Shown here one piece after another: positions 1 through 6,008 of a DNA stretch of 10,347 nt. The first letter of the stretch is position 1. Every line of letters begins with the position of its first letter. This DNA is from Desulfobacterales bacterium (GTDB taxonomy: Bacteria > Desulfobacterota > Desulfobacteria > Desulfobacterales > Desulfobacteraceae). Under the pieces are notes generated by a model. The model was given only the letters and a program-made list of their open reading frames with translations. It had not been told where the DNA came from and did not search any database. Both the position numbers and the translations under genes were made by a program. Location of the stretch: assembly GCA_022361135.1 (NCBI GenBank), contig JAKSBM010000393.1, positions 1-10,347 of the forward strand, written 5' to 3'.

Positions 1-279
1 ATCCGTTCCGGTTCCGGGCGCAGTGCTGCCGTTTTCCTCCACATGGGTGATGTGGATGGTGAGTCCGGCATCCTTGGTCTTTTCTTCCAGGGTCTGCTTG
101 AGATCGGTGCGGGTCAAGCCTTCCGGGGGCTGGCCAAGGAAAAAACCGGCAAACTGGTTCTGGAGAATCATCTGGTTGACATTCTCCAGATTGCAGTCGC
201 ATTGAAAAAGGATATGGGAGATCTGGGCGATGATACCCGGCTTATCCTTGGCCAGTACCGTGATGATGAGTTTTTGCAT
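1..279 (-). CDS. ACT-domain protein, GcvR-like (C-terminus off the window)
   Basis: The first 93 codons are present and the frame is still open at the left edge, so the C-terminal part is missing. The protein begins MQKLIITVLAKDKPGIIAQI, the typical first strand and helix of an ACT domain: a hydrophobic strand, then a K/R-D-x-PGI-ar-i turn that binds an amino acid or mediates dimer contacts. It continues with a C-x-C-N-L-E-N-V-N-Q segment and an F-f-L strand. This resembles the tandem-ACT proteins annotated as glycine cleavage system repressor (GcvR)-like or amino-acid-binding ACT proteins. Those usually have about 170-180 residues and two ACT domains, so a second domain would lie outside the window. 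The ATG at 277-279 is the only sensible start, although its Shine-Dalgarno sequence is weak. The gene starts 35 nt after the rpe stop codon, so it is probably co-transcribed with rpe. What it senses and controls cannot be told from the sequence. Confidence 0.85.
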   Translation of the reverse strand, partial: MQKLIITVLAKDKPGIIAQISHILFQCDCNLENVNQMILQNQFAGFFLGQPPEGLTRTDLKQTLEEKTKDAGLTIHITHVEENGSTAPGTGTD

Positions 280-314
280 ATCAGTTTCAGCTTTCAGATA
301 TGGGTTCAGCCGGC

Positions 315-977
315 TTAAGGCTTAACTTCCATTGCATCCCTTAGCTCGGCAATGGTTTTTTTGTAATCCGGGGTGTTGAAGATGGCGGATCCGGCAACGA
401 AGTTGGTGGCACCGGCCTGGTGGACCTTCTGGATGGTGGAGGTATTTACACCGCCGTCCACCTGGATGATGGCTTCGGGATTGATTTCCGCCAGCATTTC
501 GGAAAGCATGGAGATCTTTTCCAGACTGGATTCAATGAATTTCTGGCCGCCGAAACCGGGGTTGACGCTCATGACCAGGATGAAATCCAGCTCTTCCAAT
601 ACCCACTCAACTGCGGACGGTGGGGTGGCGGGGTTCAGGGCCACACCGGCTTTCACGCCCAGGCTTTTGATGAGCTGGATGCTTCTGTGTAGATGGGTGC
701 AGGCTTCTGCGTGGACGGAGATGTAGTCGGCGCCGGCCTTGGCAAATTCGGGGATGATCAGGTCCGGGGTTTCGATCATGAGATGGACATCCAGGGGCAG
801 GTCAGTGGCCCGTTTGCATGCCTCTACGATGATGGGGCCGTATGTAATGTTGGGAACAAACTGGCCGTCCATGACGTCGATGTGGATCCAGTCGGCTCCG
901 GCTTCTTCTACGGCTTTAACTTCGTCACCCAGGCGGGTGAAATCAGCGGACAAAATAGATGGGGCGATTAATCCCAT
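315..977 (-). CDS. rpe: ribulose-phosphate 3-epimerase
   Basis: Interconverts D-ribulose 5-phosphate and D-xylulose 5-phosphate in the cytosolic pentose phosphate pathway. The 220-residue length is normal for this TIM-barrel family. Signatures in order: APSILSADF at 5-13, HIDVMDG at 32-38 followed by FVPNIT, DVHLMI at 63-68, [11 protein letters not shown] at 137-147, VDGGVN at 173-178 and AGSAIF at 195-200. The expected metal and acid/base residues are present (H32, D34, H65, D174). The ATG at 975-977 has a good Shine-Dalgarno sequence just upstream (GAGGAG in minus-strand reading, about 985-992). The gene is separated from rsmB by 367 bp with a possible promoter of its own, and is followed closely by the ACT-domain gene. 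Identification is secure. Confidence 0.97.
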   Translation of the reverse strand: MGLIAPSILSADFTRLGDEVKAVEEAGADWIHIDVMDGQFVPNITYGPIIVEACKRATDLPLDVHLMIETPDLIIPEFAKAGADYISVHAEACTHLHRSIQLIKSLGVKAGVALNPATPPSAVEWVLEELDFILVMSVNPGFGGQKFIESSLEKISMLSEMLAEINPEAIIQVDGGVNTSTIQKVHQAGATNFVAGSAIFNTPDYKKTIAELRDAMEVKP

Positions 978-1045
978 GGTTGCTTCTCCTCTTCATTGTC
1001 GGTGCTGTGTCCACCAACAATGGGGGTTGGGGTGGAAAATTGAGT

Positions 1046-1074
1046 ACTTTATGTTGATTCGATTCGGGAATCAA
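1046..1074 (-). promoter_or_regulatory. possible sigma-70 promoter for rpe
   Basis: In minus-strand reading a TTGATT -35 (1074-1069) is followed after exactly 17 nt by a TAAAGT -10 (1051-1046). Each hexamer matches the consensus at 4 of 6 positions. It lies about 70 nt upstream of the rpe start codon. Because it coincides with a perfect inverted repeat (1054-1074), it could be an operator-controlled promoter. The match is moderate and could be chance in this AT-rich stretch. Confidence 0.35.
1054..1074. repeat. perfect inverted repeat upstream of rpe
   Basis: TTGATTC (1054-1060) and GAATCAA (1068-1074) are perfect complements separated by 7 nt. This is the geometry of a dimeric repressor operator or of a small hairpin. 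It overlaps the -35 and spacer of the possible rpe promoter. There is no T-run next to it, so it is not an intrinsic terminator. Confidence 0.5.
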
Positions 1075-1093
1075 GAGATGAATAGCATTTTTT

Positions 1094-1106
1094 TGACTTT
1101 AAGTCA
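1094..1106. repeat. 13-bp palindrome upstream of rpe
   Basis: TGACTT (1094-1099), a central T, then AAGTCA (1101-1106) form a perfect palindrome with a 1-nt centre. That is too tight for an RNA hairpin but is typical of a protein-binding operator. On the plus strand it is preceded by a run of seven T. The binding protein is unknown. Confidence 0.4.
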
Positions 1107-1127
1107 TGGAATCCCCAGAGATTTTAT

Positions 1128-1153
1128 CCCGGATTCGTCCGGGCAATTTGCCC
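1128..1153. repeat. two overlapping, mutually exclusive hairpins
   Basis: CCCGGA (1128-1133), TTCG, TCCGGG (1138-1143) form a 6-bp stem with a four-base loop. The GGG at 1141-1143 is also the 5' arm of a second inverted repeat, GGGCAA-T-TTGCCC (1141-1153). Only one of the two can form at a time. Neither is followed by a T-run on either strand, so this is not a standard terminator. The segment lies in the rsmB-rpe gap. Confidence 0.45.
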
Positions 1154-1230
1154 CCAATAACTGGAAAATATTGATATGGAAGGAGGCCCGGCTTTTTTTA
1201 AATTTTTGTCGTCGTAAATTGTTCCCCGGC

Positions 1231-1316
1231 GGGCGAAATGCCTTCACCCGGTCTGCTGGGCAGCAGAATGGGGTGCGGAAAAACGATGCAGTTTTCCATT
1301 CTGTGCCTTGCAGACC
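1231..1316. other. strongly structured intergenic element (unknown)
   Basis: This element lies between the rsmB stop and rpe. A small hairpin, GGGCGAA (1231-1237) with TTCACCC (1243-1249, one G-T pair), abuts a long hairpin. The long stem pairs GGTCTGC (1250-1256) with GCAGACC (1310-1316), GCA (1260-1262) with TGC (1304-1306), and CAGAATGG (1264-1271) with CCATTCTG (1296-1303). That gives 18 bp, with one symmetric internal loop and one bulged base. The apex can re-pair as GGAAAAAC (1277-1284) with GTTTTCC (1291-1297). No known riboswitch or sRNA family was recognised and no T-run follows. It may be an RNA element in either direction, or the remains of a palindromic repeat. Confidence 0.5.
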
Positions 1317-1345
1317 TGGTAAATTTGTTTCGTGTAATATCCGGG

Positions 1346-2713
1346 TTATTTATCCCTGGGGATGCGACGAAGACGTGCGGCGAAAAAACCGTCCATGTGG
1401 GCGGCGTTGGGGTAGGTCTTGAAATGATGGTTGGGCATGGGAATGCCTTCCTTCACCGGGGTGGCTTTTTCCAGGCAGAATTGGGTGTCCAATTCGTAGT
1501 CCTTCCGTTTGGACAGGAAGGCCTGAATCACTTCTTCATTTTCTTCGGGCTCACAGGAGCAGACGGCAAACACCAGTATTCCACCGGGGTTCACCAGGTT
1601 GGCTGCGGCGTTGAGGAGTTTTTTCTGTTGTCCTGACAATCGTTGGATGTCGCCGAGGCTTCGCTTCCATTTGGTGTCTGGGTTGCGGCGCATGACCCCC
1701 AGTCCGGTGCAGGGGGCATCAATGAGAACCCGGTCAAAGAATCCGGAGAAGTCTTTGATCTGTGCCTTGCGAAGATTGTAGGACTGGGTTTGGATGATGG
1801 AGATTCCCAGTCGTTTGGCTTCGGCCCTAAGGCTGGTGAGTTTTCTGCCGTCCAGGTCCAGGGCGGTGAGTGTGCCCTGGTTTTCCATGAGCTGGGCCAT
1901 GTGGGCGGACTTGCCCCCCAGTCCGGCACAGGCATCCAGGATGTTTTCCCCGGGCTGGGGATCGAGGATGAGGCTGACCAGTTGGGCGGCTTCGTCCTGG
2001 ACCTGGAACCATCCTTTGCCATAGCCCGGGATCTGATCCACGGCGCCGGGTGTCTTCAGATGGAGGGCATGGGGGCTGTGCCGTGCCGGTTCCACCTGGT
2101 AACCTGCCCGCTGGAGCCGGCTAATGAATTCATCGGTCTGGATCTTGAGTTCGTTGACCCTCAGGGTGAGGAGCGGTATCTGGTTGATCTGCTTGCACAG
2201 GCTTTGGGTATTTTCAAGTCCATGGGTTTTCATCCATCGTTGGATCAACCAGAGCGGTAGGGATTGGTCCAGGCTGATATATTCGTCCGGCTGCTCTTCC
2301 AGGGACGGCAATTCCGGAAGGGGGGCTTTAAATGCCGCCCTGAGAATGGCATTAACGAAGCCCGAGGACCTTTGTCCGGCCTTTCTTTTGGCCAACTCCA
2401 CACTGGTGTTGATGGCGGCAAAATCCGGGATGCGATCCATGAAAAATTTTTGGAACAATCCCAAGCGCAGGGTATTGATCACGGCGGGGCTGATTTTTTC
2501 AAATGGGGTTTTTGAAAATTTTCGGATGATCTGGTCCAGCCGGGCCCGGTTGCGCAGAATTCCAAAAACCAGGGCATGGGTGAGGTTGCGGTCCTTTTGT
2601 GACAGGGTGGATAGGGCATCTTCGGCGTCGCCCAGGCTTTTGTCCAGGGTACAATTCTTTTTTTCACAGCGCTGGAGGATTTCCAGCGCTGTTCTTCTTG
2701 CATCGTGCTTCAT
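1346..2713 (-). CDS. rsmB: 16S rRNA (cytosine-967-C5)-methyltransferase RsmB/Sun
   Basis: Methylates C5 of a 16S rRNA cytosine (C967 in E. coli) using S-adenosylmethionine. The 455-residue length fits the family. Residues 1-130 form a NusB-like RNA-binding domain (ARRTALEIL, DRNLTHALVFGILR, NTSVELAK, SGFVNAILR). The C-terminal part is a Rossmann methyltransferase. It has SAM motif I DACAGLGGKSAHMAQ from 260, ALDLDGRKL, motif IV DAPCTGLGVMRRNPD from 332 with C335, and motif VI VFAVCSCEPEENEEV from 381. C385 is the expected catalytic cysteine and C387 is an extra one. The ATG overlaps the fmt stop by one base (TAATG at 2711-2715). No clear Shine-Dalgarno sequence is seen, which points to translational coupling. 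It is the last gene of the ribF-def-fmt-rsmB run. Confidence 0.96.
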   Translation of the reverse strand: MKHDARRTALEILQRCEKKNCTLDKSLGDAEDALSTLSQKDRNLTHALVFGILRNRARLDQIIRKFSKTPFEKISPAVINTLRLGLFQKFFMDRIPDFAAINTSVELAKRKAGQRSSGFVNAILRAAFKAPLPELPSLEEQPDEYISLDQSLPLWLIQRWMKTHGLENTQSLCKQINQIPLLTLRVNELKIQTDEFISRLQRAGYQVEPARHSPHALHLKTPGAVDQIPGYGKGWFQVQDEAAQLVSLILDPQPGENILDACAGLGGKSAHMAQLMENQGTLTALDLDGRKLTSLRAEAKRLGISIIQTQSYNLRKAQIKDFSGFFDRVLIDAPCTGLGVMRRNPDTKWKRSLGDIQRLSGQQKKLLNAAANLVNPGGILVFAVCSCEPEENEEVIQAFLSKRKDYELDTQFCLEKATPVKEGIPMPNHHFKTYPNAAHMDGFFAARLRRIPRDK

Positions 2714-3660
2714 TATTCAAACCGGGAAGGGGTGTCGATTTTATGTCCCCGAAGGAAGGCATCGGCAGCCATGCGTTTGCCCGAGCTGCCCATGAGGGAG
2801 GTGATACAGACGCTGCCGTTGTTTACGGCCACATGGATTCCCTGGGTGTCGCATTTAAAAATGGTACCGGGATCCATGTCCGAAGGGGTTTCAGACTGGG
2901 GTTTCACCTGGAAAATTTTGAACCGTTTGCCGTCGAGCTGGGTAAAGGCGCCGGGCCAGGGGGTCATGGCATTGATGTGGGCCCGGACTTCATCCGGGGT
3001 TTTGTCCCAGTTGATGCGACCATCCTGTTTTTTGAGCATGCCCACGTAGGTGGCCTGGTCGTGGTCCTGGGGCACCGGGGTGAGTTGTCCTCCATTGATT
3101 GCATCCAGGGTTTTGACAATGAGTTCTCCGCCCATTTGGGAAAGGCGGTCATGGAGCTGGGATGCGGTTTCGTCGGGATCCAGGGGTTGGGAATCCATGA
3201 GCAGGATATCCCCGGCATCCATGGCCTTGGCCATGACCATGGTGGTCACGCCGGCATCCTTGTCCATGTTGAGGACCGCTGCCTGTATGGGCGCTGCTCC
3301 CCGGTATTTGGGCAGGAGGGATGCGTGGATGTTGATGGGGTATTTCCTGGGGATATCCAGAATCCGTTGGGAGAGAAGCTGACCAAATGCCACCACAACG
3401 AAATAATCCGGGTTAAGTTGGCCCAGGGTCTCAAAGCCTTCGTCGGTGTTGATCTTTTCGGGTTGGAAGACGGGGAGGCCCAGTTCAAGGGCGGCTTCCT
3501 TCACCGGAGAAAAGGCCAGCTTTTTCCCTCGCCCCTTGGGGCGATCGGGCTGGGTGACCACCAGGCTGATGTTCAAATCCTCCCGGGCGGCCAGGGCCCT
3601 GAGGGGAGGGACGGAAAAGTCCGGGGTTCCCATGAAAATGATATTGGTTTTCTGGATCAC
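2713..3660 (-). CDS. fmt: methionyl-tRNA formyltransferase
   Basis: Transfers the formyl group of 10-formyltetrahydrofolate to Met-tRNA(fMet) for translation initiation. The 315-residue length is typical. The N-terminal formyltransferase domain begins with IIFMGTPDFSVPPL (7-20). The catalytic triad of the family is present: N110 and H112 in NIHASLLPKYRGAAPIQ, and D148 in MDAGDILL. The folate-site segment TQPDRPKGRGKKL is at 36-48. The C-terminal tRNA-binding domain follows (INWDKTPDEVRAHI, PWPGAF). The start codon is a GTG (3658-3660) that overlaps the def TGA in a 4-base GTGA junction. The short N-terminus before the GTPDF motif supports this start. def, the next gene upstream, removes the formyl group that Fmt adds, so the pair encodes one cycle. 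Confidence 0.97.
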   Translation of the reverse strand: MIQKTNIIFMGTPDFSVPPLRALAAREDLNISLVVTQPDRPKGRGKKLAFSPVKEAALELGLPVFQPEKINTDEGFETLGQLNPDYFVVVAFGQLLSQRILDIPRKYPINIHASLLPKYRGAAPIQAAVLNMDKDAGVTTMVMAKAMDAGDILLMDSQPLDPDETASQLHDRLSQMGGELIVKTLDAINGGQLTPVPQDHDQATYVGMLKKQDGRINWDKTPDEVRAHINAMTPWPGAFTQLDGKRFKIFQVKPQSETPSDMDPGTIFKCDTQGIHVAVNNGSVCITSLMGSSGKRMAADAFLRGHKIDTPSRFE

Positions 3661-4184
3661 TTTTTCTCTTTCATCTGTTTTTTCAGACGTTTTTTGTACA
3701 TGGCGCGTTTCAGGCTTGAAATGCGGTCGATGAAAAGGACACCGTCCAGGTGATCGGATTCATGCTGCATGATCACGGCCAGAAGCCCGTCCGCATCAAA
3801 TTCCATTTCGTTGCCGTCGATGTCCATGGCACGAACCGTTACGCTTTCGGCCCGTTTTACATCGGCCCGGTATTCCACAACGCTGAGGCAGCCTTCGTTT
3901 TCCGAGACGAAACTTCCACGTTTTTCAATGATTTCAGGATTGATGAGTACGGTAAAGCTTTGCTCGTCGCCATCGTATTCCGGATCGGCCGCATGGGTAT
4001 CATAAACAAAGAGGCGCTTGTTCACTCCAACCTGGGGGGCGGCCAGGCCAACGCCGGACTCGGCAAACATGGTTTCGCCCATGTCGTCAATGAGTTGCCT
4101 CAGTTCCTCGTCGATCTCTTCCACCCTGGCAGACGGTTCTGACAGGGATTTGGTTGGATAGGTTACGATTTTTAATACAGCCAT
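3657..4184 (-). CDS. def: peptide deformylase
   Basis: Metalloenzyme (usually Fe2+) that removes the N-formyl group from nascent proteins. The length is 175 residues. All three family motifs are intact: GVGLAAPQ at 44-51, EGCLS at 97-101 with metal ligand C99, and QHESDHLDG at 140-148 with ligands H141 and H145 and catalytic E142. The C-terminus is strongly basic and Lys-rich (KRAMYKKRLKKQMKEKK), as in many type 1 deformylases, where the tail contacts the ribosome. The proline that usually follows EGCLSV is replaced by V. The ATG at 4182-4184 lies 1 nt after the ribF stop, and an AAGGA inside the ribF end serves as its Shine-Dalgarno sequence. The stop overlaps the fmt start by 4 nt. Confidence 0.97.
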   Translation of the reverse strand: MAVLKIVTYPTKSLSEPSARVEEIDEELRQLIDDMGETMFAESGVGLAAPQVGVNKRLFVYDTHAADPEYDGDEQSFTVLINPEIIEKRGSFVSENEGCLSVVEYRADVKRAESVTVRAMDIDGNEMEFDADGLLAVIMQHESDHLDGVLFIDRISSLKRAMYKKRLKKQMKEKK

Positions 4185-4185
4185 T

Positions 4186-5115
4186 TTAGCTTAATATTTC
4201 CTTTGCTTTCGTTATGTCTTCCTGGATCTGGGATGCCAGCTCTTCAATGCTTGAAAATTTGGTTTCATCCCTCAGCCGTTCCACCATGTTTACACGGATG
4301 CGGCTTCCGTAAAGGTCTTTGTCAAAATCAAGGATGTGCACCTCAATGGTGAACATTTCGTCCCCAAATGTGGGGGAAAACCCAATGTTGGCAACGCCCT
4401 TGTACGGGCCGTGATCGGTTTCCACGGTAACGGCATATACTCCCAGTTTGGGGCAGAGCTCGTCGTGGAGTTTGATGTTTGCAGTGGGAAAACCCAGCTG
4501 GCTTCCTCCCCGTTCGCGGCCTTTTATCACCTTACCACGGATCTGATAATACCGGCCAAGGTATTTTTTCGCCCGGGCCACATCGCCGGCCATGACGGTT
4601 TCCCGAATCCGGGTGGATGAGATTCGCTGCTCAGTGGTGTCCGTGTCATTGATCCAGGAGGCCACAACGGTTTCAAATCCCAGGCTTTTACCTTCTTCCT
4701 TCAGGGTTTCAATGTTCCCACTTCTGTTTTTGCCAAAGGTGTTGTCCGGTCCGATGACGATGCATTTCATCCCAATGGTGTTGACCAGGATATCTTTAAT
4801 AAAAGCCTGTGCGGAAAGGTCGGCCAGTTCCTTGGTAAAGGGCAGGCAGATTAAAACGTCGATTCCAGAAGCTTCTATGAGTTCTATTTTTTGATCTTTG
4901 CGGGTGATCAGGGGAGGGCTTGAAATACCCAATGCCCTCAGGGGGTGGGGGTCGAAGGTGATGGCGATGGATGTGCCCGACAGCGCTTTCGCCTTTTCCT
5001 TGACCTGGGATATCAGGGCTTGGTGTCCTTTGTGGACGCCATCAAAATTGCCCATGGTAACAACAGCGTTTGGGTAAACGTTGCTGATCTGCTCCAGATT
5101 TGTGATTAATTCCAT
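4186..5115 (-). CDS. ribF: bifunctional riboflavin kinase / FAD synthetase
   Basis: Phosphorylates riboflavin to FMN and adenylylates FMN to FAD. The length is 309 residues. The N-terminal nucleotidyltransferase (FAD synthetase) domain shows TMGNFDGVHKGHQALI (20-35) with the HxGH ATP motif, TFDPHPL (53-59), GPDNTFGKNRSGN (122-134) and ISSTRIRE (165-172). The riboflavin kinase domain starts near 190. It has GGSQLGFPTANI (203-214) with the PTAN motif, GVYAVTVE, GVANIG and the EVHILDFDKDLYG strand (258-270) containing the catalytic Glu. The ATG at 5113-5115 is chosen because AGGG sits just upstream and the family's N-terminus begins there. The frame is open further upstream, but that extension would run back through the promoter region. 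It heads the operon. Confidence 0.95.
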   Translation of the reverse strand: MELITNLEQISNVYPNAVVTMGNFDGVHKGHQALISQVKEKAKALSGTSIAITFDPHPLRALGISSPPLITRKDQKIELIEASGIDVLICLPFTKELADLSAQAFIKDILVNTIGMKCIVIGPDNTFGKNRSGNIETLKEEGKSLGFETVVASWINDTDTTEQRISSTRIRETVMAGDVARAKKYLGRYYQIRGKVIKGRERGGSQLGFPTANIKLHDELCPKLGVYAVTVETDHGPYKGVANIGFSPTFGDEMFTIEVHILDFDKDLYGSRIRVNMVERLRDETKFSSIEELASQIQEDITKAKEILS

Positions 5116-5143
5116 ATTTTCCCTACATTCGGAATAAATGTTC

Positions 5144-5172
5144 TTGACAATGCGCACAAACAAATATATATA
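5144..5172 (+). promoter_or_regulatory. strong sigma-70 promoter for the tRNA-Leu pair
   Basis: A perfect TTGACA -35 (5144-5149), a 17-nt spacer and a TATATA -10 (5167-5172, 5 of 6 consensus) point to the tRNA genes. Transcription would start near 5179, leaving a 5' leader of about 50 nt to be trimmed from the first tRNA. The near-ideal form fits a highly expressed stable-RNA unit. Confidence 0.75.
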
Positions 5173-5195
5173 CCCTAACCATCGTTGCGACGCAA
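5167..5195 (-). promoter_or_regulatory. probable ribF operon promoter sharing the -10 box
   Basis: In minus-strand reading, TTGCGT (5195-5190) is followed after exactly 17 nt by TATATA (5172-5167), the same self-complementary hexamer used by the divergent tRNA promoter. Transcription would start near 5160, about 45 nt before the ribF ATG. The -35 is only moderate (4 of 6). Confidence 0.5.
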
Positions 5196-5232
5196 TCATT
5201 ATTATTGCTTGCAGCGTGGACACAGAAAGTAT

Positions 5233-5319
<87 letters not shown>

Positions 5320-5335
5320 CCTTCAGAGCTCCTAT

Positions 5336-5420
5336 GCCGAAGTGGTGGAATTGGTAGACACGCTAGATTTAGGATCTAGTGCCGCAAGGCGTGGAGGTTC
5401 AAGCCCTCTCTTCGGTACCA
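5336..5420 (+). tRNA. tRNA-Leu (anticodon TAG)
   Basis: This is a class II tRNA of 85 nt with an encoded CCA (5418-5420). The acceptor arms GCCGAAG (5336-5342) and CTTCGGT (5410-5416) pair with a terminal G-U. The anticodon stem CTAGA/TCTAG encloses TTTAGGA, with anticodon UAG at 5370-5372, which reads CUA and wobbles to other CUN codons. The variable arm is GCCG-CAA-GGC-type. The acceptor arm and much of the D region match the preceding tRNA, so the pair probably arose by tandem duplication. Both would be processed from one transcript. Confidence 0.97.
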
Positions 5421-5430
5421 TCAATATGGA

Positions 5431-5476
5431 CGGACATTTCACGAGTTTCAGACTCAGGTTGAATTGTCCGTTTTTT
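5431..5476 (+). terminator. intrinsic terminator of the tRNA-Leu transcript
   Basis: CGGACATTTCA (5431-5441) pairs with TGAATTGTCCG (5460-5470) through 6 bp, one T-T mismatch and 4 more bp. The apex contains a small GAGT/ACTC hairpin. Six T follow directly (5471-5476). It begins 10 nt after the second tRNA's CCA end, as expected for the end of the tRNA unit. Confidence 0.85.
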
Positions 5477-5699
5477 CGTTTTGGGTAACATCTTCCTTAA
5501 ATAAACCGTTCTATATATTCATCCCCACGTTTTCCCCAAGAACAAAGGCTTCTACATTTTGCTCTCTTTTTTTTTCATTCACGGTGTTGTGCCGATTATA
5601 AATATTTTCCAGGTGGAGTGCCCTGTGATTCATGGTCGCCTTGTTGTGTCTTTTTGATCTGTGCATGGTGGTGTTAGGGAGGGGGCAGGCAATAGGGCC
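5477..5699. other. non-coding or gene-poor segment
   Basis: No convincing gene is seen. The first part is AT-rich, with long pyrimidine runs near 5560-5580. Only short open frames occur on either strand, none with a Shine-Dalgarno sequence and recognisable protein character. With the doubtful ORF that follows, it makes a stretch of about 530 nt (5477-6008) that may be wholly non-coding. Confidence 0.5.
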
Positions 5700-5945
5700 T
5701 TACTCCACCCTATTATTACTGTTGGAGCACCTCTTTGCAGGTTTTTCAAGAAGCTGTCCCAGATGCTTTTCTGCGGCTTTCTTTTGTCCAAGGGCCATGA
5801 TTCCCCAGTCGTCCGCTTTTTTTGGGGCGGAGCTGTGGAAGGCCATTTCCCCCACATTAAGGTGATCCTTTTTCATCGATAGTTTGGGGGGCTTTTGACT
5901 TTGCGCAGAGGTGTGCTCTTGTTGGATGTCCATGGAAGGATCCAT
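5700..5945 (-). CDS. doubtful hypothetical protein, 81 aa
   Basis: This is an open frame of 81 residues with hydrophilic, Lys/Ala/Gln-rich composition, no signal peptide and no membrane segment. Its C-terminal half (KKADDWGIMALGQKKAAEKH and onward) could form amphipathic helices. The protein family is not recognised. In favour of a gene, it has the same orientation as the FlgC-like gene just upstream and the composition is protein-like rather than low-complexity. Against it, no Shine-Dalgarno sequence precedes either possible start (5945 or 5933). Both starts also lie inside a 7-bp inverted repeat (CCATGGA/TCCATGG, 5930-5947) that would hide them. It is kept as a possible small gene only. Confidence 0.25.
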   Translation of the reverse strand: MDPSMDIQQEHTSAQSQKPPKLSMKKDHLNVGEMAFHSSAPKKADDWGIMALGQKKAAEKHLGQLLEKPAKRCSNSNNRVE

Positions 5946-5957
5946 GGCTTTTACACT

Positions 5958-5983
5958 ATGCCGTTGGTGGTGGCATTTTTTTT
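5958..5983 (+). terminator. possible weak intrinsic terminator, plus strand
   Basis: ATGCC (5958-5962) and GGCAT (5972-5976) form a 5-bp stem with a 9-nt loop, followed by a run of eight T (5976-5983, the first in the stem). The T-run is good and the stem is short. No plus-strand gene ends just before it, so if it works it may stop read-through from the tRNA side or an unrecognised transcript. Confidence 0.3.
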
Positions 5984-5984
5984 A

Positions 5985-6001
5985 GGGGAGGGGGGGCGGG
6001 G
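5985..6001 (+). other. G-tract with G-quadruplex potential
   Basis: The plus strand reads G4-A-G7-C-G4. Splitting the G7 gives four runs of at least three G with 1-nt loops, the most stable class of intramolecular quadruplex. The tract is 7 nt beyond the stop codon of the FlgC-like gene and sits on that gene's template strand. Confidence 0.55.
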
Positions 6002-6008
6002 AATTGGG

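Noticed and set aside
739..1422. A 227-codon open frame on the plus strand across the rpe-rsmB gap
   Set aside because: Most of it is antisense to rpe and to the end of rsmB. The gap portion encodes a Cys/Arg/Trp-rich sequence with no protein-like character, and it runs through the hairpin cluster.
1643..2260. A 205-codon plus-strand open frame inside rsmB
   Set aside because: It is antisense to the conserved methyltransferase domain, so it is a shadow frame.
2599..3753. A 384-codon open frame on the plus strand
   Set aside because: It lies opposite fmt, rsmB and def, all with intact catalytic motifs. It has no recognisable family and a Gly/His-rich translation typical of the reverse of a GC-biased gene.
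5116..5223. An N-terminal extension of ribF to an upstream ATG
   Set aside because: It would run through both promoters. The family's N-terminus and a Shine-Dalgarno sequence support the ATG at 5113-5115.
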